DNA from: a virus
Direction: 5' to 3' (one strand)
DNA: 34,080 bases
Virus record (IMG/VR): IMGVR_UViG_3300033153_004914
Span: 1 to 34,080 of that record
Below the pieces are notes generated by a model. The model saw nothing but the letters and a program-made list of their open reading frames with translations. It did not search any database and had not been told where the DNA came from. Each line of letters opens with the position of its first letter. The first letter of the stretch is position 1. The position numbers and the translations under genes are program-made. Positions 8,101 to 14,782 of the stretch are shown in pieces.

Positions 8101-9584
8101 TGATAATAGGAAGTGGTTTTTTATTAATAAAGGGGGTTGTCCCACCACCAAGTGAAAATACTTATTTGGAAACGGTGACTATTCCTACCTACGACAGTGG
8201 CGATTCAAGTCATCTACTCATTACAGAAGCTAATGGGAAATGGACTAGCACTAATTTAAACAGCTCTACTTATAAACACTTTTATGTAGAGGCAGGGGAT
8301 TATAGTTCCTCCTCTATAACACTTACAGTAGACGGAACAGAGAACGATAGAAGAAGCATCAGTTTATATAACGGAAACGATACACACCCCGCCTCACTAG
8401 CAACAGAAGATCAAGCAGATATTAGAATTGTATTCAACAATGCTGACTATTGGGATATAGATAGAATGTCATTTCTCTCTACTCCATCATCTGACGTAGA
8501 TTGGTTTTATAGTGGATCTTCTTACAATACGTTAAACCGTATTCATATAAAAGACTATTATTATGGAATCAGAATATTGCATCTTTGTCACTACAATACA
8601 ATACAAAATAGTTATTTTAATGAAATGACACTTGCGGGGAGAAAAAATGATAATGTGGGATTGGCATTAACTACAGCAGACCAAGGAGATAACACACATA
8701 TCTATGGTACTAAAGTTATAAATAACGACTTTAAGAATGCTAATGATGCCTTTCAAGCAGTAAAAGCAACTAACGCCCAAGGGGTAGAGTATGACGGTAC
8801 TGTTATTGACTCTAATAGAATGTGGGTTACCACTGATACTTATACAGACGGCTCAGGAAACCATACCACATCAGGACTTTACTCCTATTCTGAAAATGCC
8901 ATAGATATTAAGGCTGGTTCAGATGATGAAAATAACGAGTTTATTGTTACAAACAACATGTGTTGGGGGTATAGAAAAACAGATGCAACAGATTCTTCTT
9001 TAAGCAGTGCGGGTAGTGCCATTAATATACACTTTGGAGCAGAGAATATAAAAATAAATAGCAATATAATTTTTGACTCTAACAGGGGAATAGTTCTATC
9101 TGGGCTTGATGGATTTTCTTTCACTCTTGATGGAGGAGAAATAACAAATAATATCCTACATGATGTTGGCTTTGAGGTCAGTGGCACAGAAGGTAAAATG
9201 TTATCGTTAAATGATGTAAGGGATACGGTTTTCGGGAATAATACCTTTGTTCAAACAAACTCTTGTACATGGATAGATAAAGATTCTGATTGTCAAGATA
9301 TAGATGTAGAATATAATGTTATTATTGATTGTGGTACTGAGACAGGTGGGGAAACAGGCATAACGGCTGACCATAACCACTACTATGATACTTCTCGAGG
9401 AGATTTAACAGGTACAAATGATGTAACTTATCCTACAGTAGCAGAGGCAAACATGGCTGACTATTATTTTGAATATGAACGCTTTACAACCTCTCCAAAG
9501 AATAAAACATTAACCGATGTTTGTACCACTTCATCATCACCTCATTATGGGGTTGCCGGTAGTGATATAGACAGCAATGTGTAA
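8100..9584 (+). CDS. Right-handed beta-helix tailspike / putative depolymerase
   Basis: 494 residues. A short N-terminal anchor is followed by many short repeats with the N-x-I/V texture of pectate-lyase and NosD-type beta-helices: YNTLNRIHIKDYYYGIRIL, HYNTIQNSYFNEM, NNDFKNANDAF, ENIKINSNIIFDSNRGIVL, ITNNILHDVGF. Such tailspikes bind and often cut surface polysaccharides. Catalytic residues cannot be named from sequence alone. It is the longest adsorption candidate after the J-like protein and likely contributes to host range. Confidence 0.75.
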   Translation: MIIGSGFLLIKGVVPPPSENTYLETVTIPTYDSGDSSHLLITEANGKWTSTNLNSSTYKHFYVEAGDYSSSSITLTVDGTENDRRSISLYNGNDTHPASLATEDQADIRIVFNNADYWDIDRMSFLSTPSSDVDWFYSGSSYNTLNRIHIKDYYYGIRILHLCHYNTIQNSYFNEMTLAGRKNDNVGLALTTADQGDNTHIYGTKVINNDFKNANDAFQAVKATNAQGVEYDGTVIDSNRMWVTTDTYTDGSGNHTTSGLYSYSENAIDIKAGSDDENNEFIVTNNMCWGYRKTDATDSSLSSAGSAINIHFGAENIKINSNIIFDSNRGIVLSGLDGFSFTLDGGEITNNILHDVGFEVSGTEGKMLSLNDVRDTVFGNNTFVQTNSCTWIDKDSDCQDIDVEYNVIIDCGTETGGETGITADHNHYYDTSRGDLTGTNDVTYPTVAEANMADYYFEYERFTTSPKNKTLTDVCTTSSSPHYGVAGSDIDSNV

Positions 9585-9633
9585 AGGATAATATGAATGA
9601 TGAAGAGAAAAATAGACATTAAGGACACAAACT

Positions 9634-9963
9634 ATGTCAGAAGATGATTACACTTATCCACCATGCGAGTCTTGTTCTTCTCACGATGAGCTAGAAAAAG
9701 AGTTTTTTAGTATGAAGAATAAAAATACTATCGAGCATGTTGGTATCATCACTTCCTTAAAGTGGATTATTAGAATAGGTAGCTCTTTAGTGGCAGGCAT
9801 AGGCATCATCTTTTTTATGGTATGGGCTTTACATTCAAAAGAGAACAAGACTGATAAAAAACTTGTGGAACTTAGCACAAAAATAGAATATATTGGGCTT
9901 GGTATTGTAGAAACCAAAGCAGATATGTATAAACGTATAGAGGATTGTGAAGATGAACATTAA
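9634..9963 (+). CDS. One-helix membrane protein with coiled-coil tail
   Basis: 109 residues. A polar N-terminus with two Cys (YPPCESCSSH) precedes one transmembrane helix (about 46-68, SSLVAGIGIIFFMVWAL) and a charged helical tail (NKTDKKLVELSTKIEYIGLG). Single-helix proteins of this type near endolysins are often pinholins, antiholins or spanin parts. It opens the lysis region; a three-helix holin lies about 700 bp downstream, so antiholin is one option. A 22-codon frame (9953-10021, start MNIKDFLAGVV) overlaps its end and may be a remnant left by the endonuclease insertion. Confidence 0.6.
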   Translation: MSEDDYTYPPCESCSSHDELEKEFFSMKNKNTIEHVGIITSLKWIIRIGSSLVAGIGIIFFMVWALHSKENKTDKKLVELSTKIEYIGLGIVETKADMYKRIEDCEDEH

Positions 9964-10006
9964 AGACTTTCTGGCTGGAGTTGTCAAGAAAAGAACAATT
10001 ACTTTA

Positions 10007-10015
10007 TGCTATACT
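10007..10015 (+). promoter_or_regulatory. Extended -10 promoter of the lysis-region homing endonuclease
   Basis: TGC-TATACT lies 17 bases before the ATG at 10033, the same TGC extension as at the reverse endonuclease. The leader would be short, with AAAAAGG as ribosome site and no hairpin. A TTGTCA at 9981-9986 is too far upstream (23 bases) to be a standard -35. Confidence 0.5.
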
Positions 10016-10032
10016 ATCTAAAAAGGTTTATT

Positions 10033-10524
10033 ATGCCAAAACTTATAGATATTAGTGGGGAAAGATTTGGAAGGCTTGTAGTGATGGGACGCTCCAAAGA
10101 AAACAAGGGGGCGTACGCATCATGGAGGTGCCTATGCGATTGTGGTAATATTAAAAATATTTCAGGTGCCTCTATAAGAAAAGGAAAGACTGTGTCGTGT
10201 AGATGCAAAAGAATAGAGTCATGTAGAGAAAATGGTAAAAAAATAACACACGGGTTGTCTAAATCAACGCCTTTACACAGTGTGTGGAACGGGATAAAGA
10301 AGATCTCTTCTTTAGGCAGAAAACATAATGCAGAAATGGTCAGATACAGAGACAGAGGAATTATTTTGTGTGAGGAGTGGGATAAAAGCTTTTTGTCTTT
10401 TTATGCGTGGGCAATAAATAGTGGGTACAGAAAAGGTCTACAGATAGACAGAATAGATAATGATGGAAACTATGAACCTTTGAATTGTAGATTTGTACCT
10501 CCTTCAATAAACGCTATAAACTGA
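10033..10524 (+). CDS. HNH homing endonuclease, C-terminal HTH cut off by an in-frame TGA
   Basis: 163 residues from ATG 10033, chosen because AAAAAGG precedes it; an in-frame ATG at 10006 lies within the promoter. The N-terminal zinc-binding part (CLCDCGNIKNISG, then GKTVSCRC) and the core (RYRDRGIILCEEWDKSF, then LQIDRIDNDGNYEPLNCRF) are typical of phage HNH endonucleases of the AP2/NUMOD-associated type. The usual C-terminal helix-turn-helix is missing: TGA at 10522-10524 stops the frame, and the same frame then encodes that HTH up to 10683. It is inserted between two lysis genes. The nuclease core looks intact, but DNA recognition may be impaired. Confidence 0.75.
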   Translation: MPKLIDISGERFGRLVVMGRSKENKGAYASWRCLCDCGNIKNISGASIRKGKTVSCRCKRIESCRENGKKITHGLSKSTPLHSVWNGIKKISSLGRKHNAEMVRYRDRGIILCEEWDKSFLSFYAWAINSGYRKGLQIDRIDNDGNYEPLNCRFVPPSINAIN

Positions 10525-10683
10525 AGATCATCAATACCTAAAGAAGTAAAAATAAAATGCATGGAGTTGTCGGCAACGACAAGCATGAGTACATCAGAGA
10601 TAGCAAAAAGTTGTGGAATTGCTTATTGCACTGCTTATCAATATATAACAGGCAGAAGAAAAACTCATATAGGGGTAGCATAA
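10525..10683 (+). pseudogene. Detached HTH domain of the HNH endonuclease, in frame after TGA
   Basis: Continuing the endonuclease frame past TGA gives about 52 codons: IPKEVKIKCMELSATTSMST, EIAKSCGIAYCTAYQYITGR, ending TAA at 10681-10683. This is a clear helix-turn-helix of the kind found at the end of HNH homing endonucleases. An internal ATG at 10561 has no good ribosome site. A single substitution making TGA is the simplest explanation; TGA serves as a normal stop in many other genes here, so recoding is unlikely. Its stop overlaps the holin start (TAATG). Confidence 0.7.
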
Positions 10684-11126
10684 TGGATTGGTTAAATAAA
10701 ATTATAGGAAGTGGGCTATCTGACGTGATAGACAGTATCGGAAAAGTTATAGATTTGACAATCACCTCAGAAGAAGAGAAGTTACTCTTGCAAAAAGAAC
10801 TTAAAGAGATAGAACTTAATGCTAAACTCAAAACAGTAGACCAAAGCATAGAACTTGAAAAACAAATATCTGCAAGATGGGTATCTGATAATCAGTCAGA
10901 TAGTTGGTTAGCCAAAAACATTAGACCTTTGTCTTTAGCTTGGGTACTTGTTTCCGTTACTCTTATCGCAGTAGCCGATAGTGTATCAACTTCTTTTAAA
11001 TTAGATGCAGCATATATCCCCCTATTCTCATTAATGGTAGGAACTATATTAGGTGGGTACTTTATTAGCAGGGGTGCAGAAAAAATAACAAGAACGATTA
11101 AGGGTTCTGATATGGATTTATTCTAA
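10683..11126 (+). CDS. Holin, three-helix GTA-type
   Basis: 147 residues from ATG 10683, preceded by AGGGG. A longer upstream frame would shadow the HTH domain and is rejected. The N-terminal half is a charged helix (TITSEEEKLLLQKELKEIEL). Then WVSDNQSDSWLAKNIRPLSL leads into two or three hydrophobic helices, ending in YFISRGAEKITRTIKG. This is the layout of the holin family of gene-transfer agents and many siphoviruses (SD.sWLaknIRPl ... SRGaEKi). It permeabilises the inner membrane to start lysis. Confidence 0.8.
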   Translation: MDWLNKIIGSGLSDVIDSIGKVIDLTITSEEEKLLLQKELKEIELNAKLKTVDQSIELEKQISARWVSDNQSDSWLAKNIRPLSLAWVLVSVTLIAVADSVSTSFKLDAAYIPLFSLMVGTILGGYFISRGAEKITRTIKGSDMDLF

Positions 11127-11347
11127 TGAAGCCACTAGGAAGAAAACATTTTAAATCAACATTTGCAAAACATCATGTAAAGATAAAAGGCAAATATAAG
11201 GCATGGTGGGAAGATGTATGCACTCCTAACAAAAAAGCGTCTAGAACAAAGTCAAAAAATAAATGCAGTAAATATAAAAACAGAGACACCTCATATATGA
11301 GACATGAAAAAGCATTAATGAAACTAAGAGTGTATCATGCAAATTAA
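11126..11347 (+). CDS. Small basic protein of the lysis operon, unknown
   Basis: 73 residues, very basic (AFAKHHV-like start, AWWEDVCTPNKKASRTKSKN). It starts in the stop codon of the holin gene (TAATG) and its end overlaps the next gene by 11 bp, so it is embedded in the lysis operon. No membrane segment. No family recognised. Confidence 0.65.
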   Translation: MKPLGRKHFKSTFAKHHVKIKGKYKAWWEDVCTPNKKASRTKSKNKCSKYKNRDTSYMRHEKALMKLRVYHAN

Positions 11348-11615
11348 CACTACCCCACCATACCTTATTAAAAAGTGGATGGACTTTTGGGGATTCAAGG
11401 GTTTAGCAATGCCATTCACGGACACTATCTACTTCAGAACACCAGAAGATGTTACAGATAAGTTGCTTAAGCATGAGAAAAAACACCTGGAACAAATGAA
11501 GCGAGACGGCACAGTTTGGTTTTTGATCAAATATAATTGGTATTGGTTGACGGTGGGTTATGTAAAAAATGTATATGAAACAGAAGCAAGAAAAGCAGAA
11601 GATGAAATTAAGTGA
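11337..11615 (+). CDS. Small HExxH-motif protein, putative metallopeptidase
   Basis: 92 residues. LLKHEKKHLEQMKRDGTVWF carries HExxH (HEKKH), and a second acidic residue follows in NVYETEARKAEDE, the arrangement of a minimal gluzincin. The region between (KYNWYWLTVGYV) is aromatic and may lie on a membrane. Similar short HExxH proteins occur in phages without assigned function. It sits between holin and endolysin and overlaps both neighbours, so a lysis role is possible. Catalysis is not shown. Confidence 0.6.
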   Translation: MQINTTPPYLIKKWMDFWGFKGLAMPFTDTIYFRTPEDVTDKLLKHEKKHLEQMKRDGTVWFLIKYNWYWLTVGYVKNVYETEARKAEDEIK

Positions 11616-11952
11616 ACATTTTAATGATTATGAATTTGAGTGCCATTGTGGCAAATGTGCGTTAACGCCTCCACCAAAGAAGCTACTCAGGGTGCTTGAA
11701 GATGTGAGAAGTCACTTTGGGAAACCCGTAACTATTATGAGTGGGTATAGATGTGAAGCTCACAATACCGCAGTAGGTGGAGCTAAAAGAAGCAAGCATA
11801 AGCTTGGCATAGCTTCTGATATTATTGTATCTGGTGTTGCTCCACACAAGGTGCATAAACACCTTACGACTAAATACCCTAATAAGTTTGGTATAGGGAG
11901 ATATGGCTATTTTACGCATATAGATGTACGCAAAAATAAAGCTAGATGGTAA
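11602..11952 (+). CDS. Endolysin, M15A peptidase
   Basis: 116 residues from ATG 11602, just inside the end of the upstream gene; earlier in-frame ATGs add only a lysine-rich shadow. The fold signature is complete: FECHCGKC at the N-terminus, PVTIMSGYRCEAHNTAVGGA, then SKHKLGIASDI (zinc-binding His and Asp) and FTHIDVR (second His). M15A enzymes (Peptidase_M15_3) cut peptide bonds in peptidoglycan stems and are common endolysins of Gram-negative siphoviruses. No signal peptide, so release depends on the holin. Confidence 0.85.
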   Translation: MKLSEHFNDYEFECHCGKCALTPPPKKLLRVLEDVRSHFGKPVTIMSGYRCEAHNTAVGGAKRSKHKLGIASDIIVSGVAPHKVHKHLTTKYPNKFGIGRYGYFTHIDVRKNKARW

Positions 11953-11958
11953 CATTAT

Positions 11959-12078
11959 TTAAGGTATCAAATTATCCAAAACACTATGCACCCAAACATC
12001 TTTAGTGGCATCTGTTTGATTGATCGTGCAAAGGTATAAACTTGCAATAATTAGTAGGGCGGTTACGATTTGTTTCCT
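11959..12078 (-). pseudogene. Start-lost copy of the 39-residue membrane peptide gene
   Basis: The frame KQIVTALLIIASLY, TINQTDATKDVWVHSV, DNLIP aligns end to end with the intact gene at 15381-15500: same 120-nt length and mostly identical residues. The codon matching its ATG is AGG (12078-12076), and an in-frame TAA lies three codons upstream, so no normal start is available. It is the last recognisable unit of the leftward operon. Either a decayed duplicate or an exchanged gene end. Confidence 0.75.
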
Positions 12079-12139
12079 TTTATTTTAATCTCATTCCCCC
12101 ACTTACAAGTAATATTGCAAATATGTATCTGTTTTGGGT

Positions 12140-12226
12140 CTATGGTTGTAATTTTATAGCAAGTAGCACATACTGAACAAAGTATAAACTTGCCATGATA
12201 AGTATGGCGGTTAGGATTTGTTTCAT
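12140..12226 (-). CDS. 28-residue membrane peptide, shortened paralogue of the 15381 gene
   Basis: It starts in ATGA overlap with the gene at 12223-12378. MKQILTAILIMASLYFVQYV shares its first 15 residues with the intact copy at 15381, then diverges and stops early. Beyond the divergence another frame of the same DNA encodes a Cys-containing stretch (CSVCATCYKITTI), suggesting a frameshift or recombination join. One hydrophobic helix. Possibly no longer functional. Confidence 0.5.
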   Translation of the reverse strand: MKQILTAILIMASLYFVQYVLLAIKLQP

Positions 12227-12378
12227 TTCTTCTCCTCATTGACAACCTCTACTGTCTGAACAGAAAGAACTGCTTTTTTTTCATTCCAGTCCTCAACCCA
12301 TTTTGATAGTGCATAGCTTTCAAGTTCTGTTTCTGCTGTTATTTCAAGCTTTCCCTTGCTGTCTAGTTCAGCCTTCAT
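12223..12378 (-). CDS. 51-residue acidic protein of the leftward operon
   Basis: MKAELDSKGKLEITAETELE then SYALSKWVEDW is a compact pattern seen in small phage early proteins (start M-K-x-E-L, core E-T-E-L-E-x-Y-A-L-x-x-W). It is flanked on both sides by ATGA overlaps, with the downstream gene's ribosome site (GAGGAGAA) inside its 3' end. Function unknown. Confidence 0.65.
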   Translation of the reverse strand: MKAELDSKGKLEITAETELESYALSKWVEDWNEKKAVLSVQTVEVVNEEKK

Positions 12379-12425
12379 CTCTTCTCCTTATCCACGACTA
12401 GTAGGGTGGTTATGATTTGTTTCAT
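12375..12425 (-). CDS. 16-codon remnant of the MKQI membrane-peptide gene
   Basis: MKQIITTLLVVDKEKR repeats the first nine codons of the gene at 15381, then runs directly into the ribosome site for the next gene. It is too short to span a membrane. The most likely reading is a truncated duplicate retained as a translational coupling frame (ATGA overlap with 12378). Confidence 0.4.
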   Translation of the reverse strand: MKQIITTLLVVDKEKR

Positions 12426-12653
12426 TTATCTACTATCCTTGATTTTTATATGTTTCCCTTCTATATCCAATCTAGGAGTTATCCCACCAAACAAGCCACC
12501 CTTGATATATTGTAGTCCTGTCTTATTGTCGGTGTATAAAATTAATCCGCTTCTATCCTTGTTTTCTTCATTATCTGTATCATCATATTCTGAATATTTA
12601 TTTATCAGAGCAAATACAAGCAAAACTAATACAAATATTATTAACTCTTTCAT
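12426..12653 (-). CDS. Membrane-anchored DUF6440-like protein
   Basis: 75 residues. One N-terminal transmembrane helix (LIIFVLVLLVFALI), an acidic linker (EYDDTDNEENKD), then ILYTDNKTGLQYI with GGITPRLDIEGK. This last part matches the DUF6440 core (D-x-x-T-G-V-x-Y ... G-G-x-T-P-L-x-D-x-x-G-K). The domain is widespread in bacteria and phages with no known activity. Starts by ATGA overlap with 12650-12796. Confidence 0.6.
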   Translation of the reverse strand: MKELIIFVLVLLVFALINKYSEYDDTDNEENKDRSGLILYTDNKTGLQYIKGGLFGGITPRLDIEGKHIKIKDSR

Positions 12654-12796
12654 CTATTCTCCTTCTCCACAAGCATCACCTTGCCATTAATAAACTGAAT
12701 TGTCCTGTCATCATATCGCGACACAGTGCTTTTCTTTTTGGTTGGTATCAATAATACGAAGATTATAATAACGCTTATTAAAATAATTTCAATCAT
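12650..12796 (-). CDS. 48-residue single-helix membrane protein
   Basis: MIEIILISVIIIFVLLIPTK is a membrane anchor. A basic turn and a small soluble part follow (SRYDDRTIQFINGKVMLVEK). ATGA overlaps at both ends place it firmly in the operon. The next gene's ribosome site (GAGAAGGAGAA) is inside its 3' end. No family recognised. Confidence 0.6.
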   Translation of the reverse strand: MIEIILISVIIIFVLLIPTKKKSTVSRYDDRTIQFINGKVMLVEKENR

Positions 12797-13011
12797 TTGT
12801 TGTCCTTTTTTAGTGCATCAATAGCGATCTTTGCATTGTTTAATGTATGACTTAACTCTTCTTTTGCATGGCGTCTATAAAAATTAAATGATATCAGCGG
12901 GTAAACCCCATGTAGCCATAATGTCACATAATCACTCGTAAACTCGACTTTAAATTTGGTACCATCTACTATGTCTATCAATTCTTTTGCTATTTCAGAA
13001 AGTTTCATCAT
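12793..13011 (-). CDS. Small protein of the early leftward operon, unknown
   Basis: 72 residues (70 from the second Met at 13005). An AAAGGAG ribosome site precedes the paired ATGs. An amphipathic N-terminal helix (MKLSEIAKELIDIVDG), a beta-rich middle (FKVEFTSDYVTLWLHGVYPL) and a C-terminal helix (ELSHTLNNAKIAIDAL). No Cys or metal motif. Function unknown. Confidence 0.65.
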   Translation of the reverse strand: MMKLSEIAKELIDIVDGTKFKVEFTSDYVTLWLHGVYPLISFNFYRRHAKEELSHTLNNAKIAIDALKKDNK

Positions 13012-13018
13012 TTCTCCT

Positions 13019-13414
13019 TTAAAATCCTGCTTCTCTTTTTAACCGCTCCCACTTCTCAATGTCATGGTTAAACTCTATGCCGTTTTCATTTAGTATTTTT
13101 GTCACCCACTCAATATGTCTACATAGTTCCTTATTGTCTATATTGGTGGTTGATGTTTTTTTATCACCATCAATACTATAGTCCAAGTTCATATTTTTGA
13201 AGATGGTCTTGAGTGATGTATCATATTCAAGTGGTGTACCTTTTTCACAAGCTACACAATCATAGTCACCATAAGGCTCTTCACCGCGATAGAATATCAG
13301 GCATCCTTGACCGCTATTGTCTTTCCATTCTCTAAAAGATATAGAGGGTGCTTTATTGAACGCTTCGGTAAGTATCGCATGATAAAAACCGTTGAAGCGT
13401 TGTGATATTTTCAA
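13019..13414 (-). CDS. Early protein, unknown
   Basis: 131 residues, overlapping the end of the 13411 gene by ATGA. Contains FREWKDNSGQGCLIFYRGEE and YDCVACEKGTPLEYD; the two nearby Cys (C-V-A-C) could bind metal. The C-terminus is helical (CRHIEWVTKILNENGIEFN). The recombination operon context suggests a DNA-metabolism accessory, but no family is recognised. Confidence 0.65.
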   Translation of the reverse strand: MKISQRFNGFYHAILTEAFNKAPSISFREWKDNSGQGCLIFYRGEEPYGDYDCVACEKGTPLEYDTSLKTIFKNMNLDYSIDGDKKTSTTNIDNKELCRHIEWVTKILNENGIEFNHDIEKWERLKREAGF

Positions 13415-13596
13415 GATAACTCCATAAAGCTATTTATTTCTTGCTTATCATAGTTGCTAGTGTTATCCGTTGATTTAGCCCTATAGAACGCATCATATTG
13501 CTCTGTAGCGGTCTTTTCTCCCCAAGCTAATACTCTTGCCTTCCTAACTCGTTTTTGATCGTCTATATACTTTTGTTGAGCCGGTGTTCTTACCAT
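13411..13596 (-). CDS. Small basic protein beside the recombinase
   Basis: 61 residues, overlapping its neighbours at both ends. The N-terminal half is basic (RTPAQQKYIDDQKRVRKARV) and could bind nucleic acid. Nothing further recognised. Confidence 0.6.
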   Translation of the reverse strand: MVRTPAQQKYIDDQKRVRKARVLAWGEKTATEQYDAFYRAKSTDNTSNYDKQEINSFMELS

Positions 13597-13826
13597 AGGT
13601 TATCCTTAGTATATTCCTTCGCATCATCTATTAAGTCATAATGCTCTCGTTTGGCTATAAGCTTCACATTGTCTCGAAACTCTTCAAGCAAATCTTCCAG
13701 CTCCTCATACATTTCTTCTTGTATTTTCTCAAGTTTTTCCTCACCTGAAGCAACACTATTTTCATAGCGTCTTAGTGCCTCAAGATTTCCATCACAGTTT
13801 GCTATATTTTCTCTTTCGCCCATCAT
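13590..13826 (-). CDS. Small acidic coiled-coil protein downstream of ERF
   Basis: 78 residues (77 from the second Met). Highly charged and helical (SGEEKLEKIQEEMYEELEDL). It starts in overlap with the ERF stop codon. Acidic partners of phage annealing proteins include host-nuclease inhibitors and DNA mimics; that is only a contextual suggestion here. Confidence 0.6.
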   Translation of the reverse strand: MMGERENIANCDGNLEALRRYENSVASGEEKLEKIQEEMYEELEDLLEEFRDNVKLIAKREHYDLIDDAKEYTKDNLW

Positions 13827-14401
13827 GAAGCCTTTAGCTTTTTAGTGAGAAGCGTTACTGCCGACTCTACTTGAATTTTGTCAAGATCATCAATCTTTTT
13901 CACTTTATAAGCGGACAAGAATTTATTAATATCCGTACTTGTTTGATATATTAGACTTTGAATAGTCAATACATCATCTTGGGTGGCTTTTGGTGTTGGC
14001 TCTTGTTCTCCTTGCGCATCAATATCCTCATCACTTGTTATAGCAAATATAGCAGAAGTTTGATACCTCTCTAAGTATGTGAAGCCAGAGCCACTTGCTT
14101 GATAATCATTCATTTGTTTCATGGGCGCAAAAGGAAGTGAACCGAAGTATTCAATCCACTCTCCAGATGTGTGCATAAGCAGCGAAACAAGCTCAATAGT
14201 ATTGTCTTCTCTATTGAAACTCTTCTGATGCGTCAACGCCAAGCCGTGAGAGGTCATTTTAGGGCGTATCTCATCATATACCTTGTCTAGGCTTGCATAG
14301 TTATATCCATAGCCTTGTGTGCCTTTATAAACATCTTTTAATTCTATTTGACATTTATTGAATGCTTGTACCAAATCACTTATATTTTCTGATCTTTTCA
14401 T
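13823..14401 (-). CDS. erf: ERF-family single-strand annealing recombinase
   Basis: 192 residues. The ERF core is clear: YGYNYASLDKVYDEIRPKMT, THQKSF, WIEYFGSLPFAP, then QASGSGFTYLERYQTSAIFA and SDEDIDAQ. P22 Erf-type proteins anneal complementary strands and circularise or recombine phage DNA. A linker rich in Glu, Pro and Thr (EQEPTPKATQ) joins a C-terminal helical domain. It leads the recombination genes of the leftward operon; SSB and NinG sit in the rightward operon. Confidence 0.88.
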   Translation of the reverse strand: MKRSENISDLVQAFNKCQIELKDVYKGTQGYGYNYASLDKVYDEIRPKMTSHGLALTHQKSFNREDNTIELVSLLMHTSGEWIEYFGSLPFAPMKQMNDYQASGSGFTYLERYQTSAIFAITSDEDIDAQGEQEPTPKATQDDVLTIQSLIYQTSTDINKFLSAYKVKKIDDLDKIQVESAVTLLTKKLKAS

Positions 14402-14593
14402 CTAGTCCTCCTTATTTGTATAGTGTATTACACTTGTTGGGGTAAAGTCAGACTCAAGCCAAGCCAATTCATTATCAGGCTCGATATCCTCCTCAAGCAC
14501 TCCCGATCTTCTCACGATAGCTGCAAACTCTGCTACCGTAAGCGTTTGGTATTTCTCATCTTCTAGCATTTCTATTAGTGTTATTGCTTTCAT
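14402..14593 (-). CDS. Small early protein, possible HTH
   Basis: 63 residues from ATG 14593, chosen for AAAGGGG six bases upstream; an upstream in-frame ATG at 14614 overlaps the previous gene. LTVAEFAAIVRRSGVLEEDI resembles a short helix-turn-helix. The C-terminus is acidic (EPDNELAWLESDF). Adjacent to ERF. Function unknown. Confidence 0.6.
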   Translation of the reverse strand: MKAITLIEMLEDEKYQTLTVAEFAAIVRRSGVLEEDIEPDNELAWLESDFTPTSVIHYTNKED

Positions 14594-14603
14594 AACAACC
14601 CCT

Positions 14604-14774
14604 TTACCTATCACTAGCTATCATTCTAGCTACCTGTTTTTTACTGAAAGGCTTTTTGTCACCGCTATGTTCTTTAAAATCAGCCATCATGGCTTTGATG
14701 TTTGGATACCCTGCGATTTTAATCACTCTCTTTTTCTTCATTCTACATAACTCAGCATATGAATAATCTCTCAT
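14604..14774 (-). CDS. First gene of the leftward early operon, small basic protein
   Basis: 56 residues from ATG 14774, preceded by AAAGGAAA. A longer frame runs back into the structured leader and is not credible. Basic and helical: YSYAELCRMKKKRVIKIAG, then FSKKQVARMIASDR, which looks DNA-binding. As the operon's first gene it may be regulatory. No family recognised. Confidence 0.65.
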   Translation of the reverse strand: MRDYSYAELCRMKKKRVIKIAGYPNIKAMMADFKEHSGDKKPFSKKQVARMIASDR

Positions 14775-14782
14775 ATCTATTT

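Noticed and set aside
10522-10524. TGA read as tryptophan (alternative genetic code)
   Set aside because: Many genes here end in TGA with ATGA coupling to the next gene, so TGA is a functional stop.
10557-10682. Upstream extension of the holin gene to 10557
   Set aside because: It shadows the HTH frame that continues the endonuclease, and the ATG at 10683 has a good AGGGG site and gives the normal family start.
12063-12245. 60-residue reverse frame with several Cys
   Set aside because: Its first part is the out-of-frame shadow of the MKQI gene at 12226, which is supported by three other copies; the Cys-rich end could only be coding after a frameshift.
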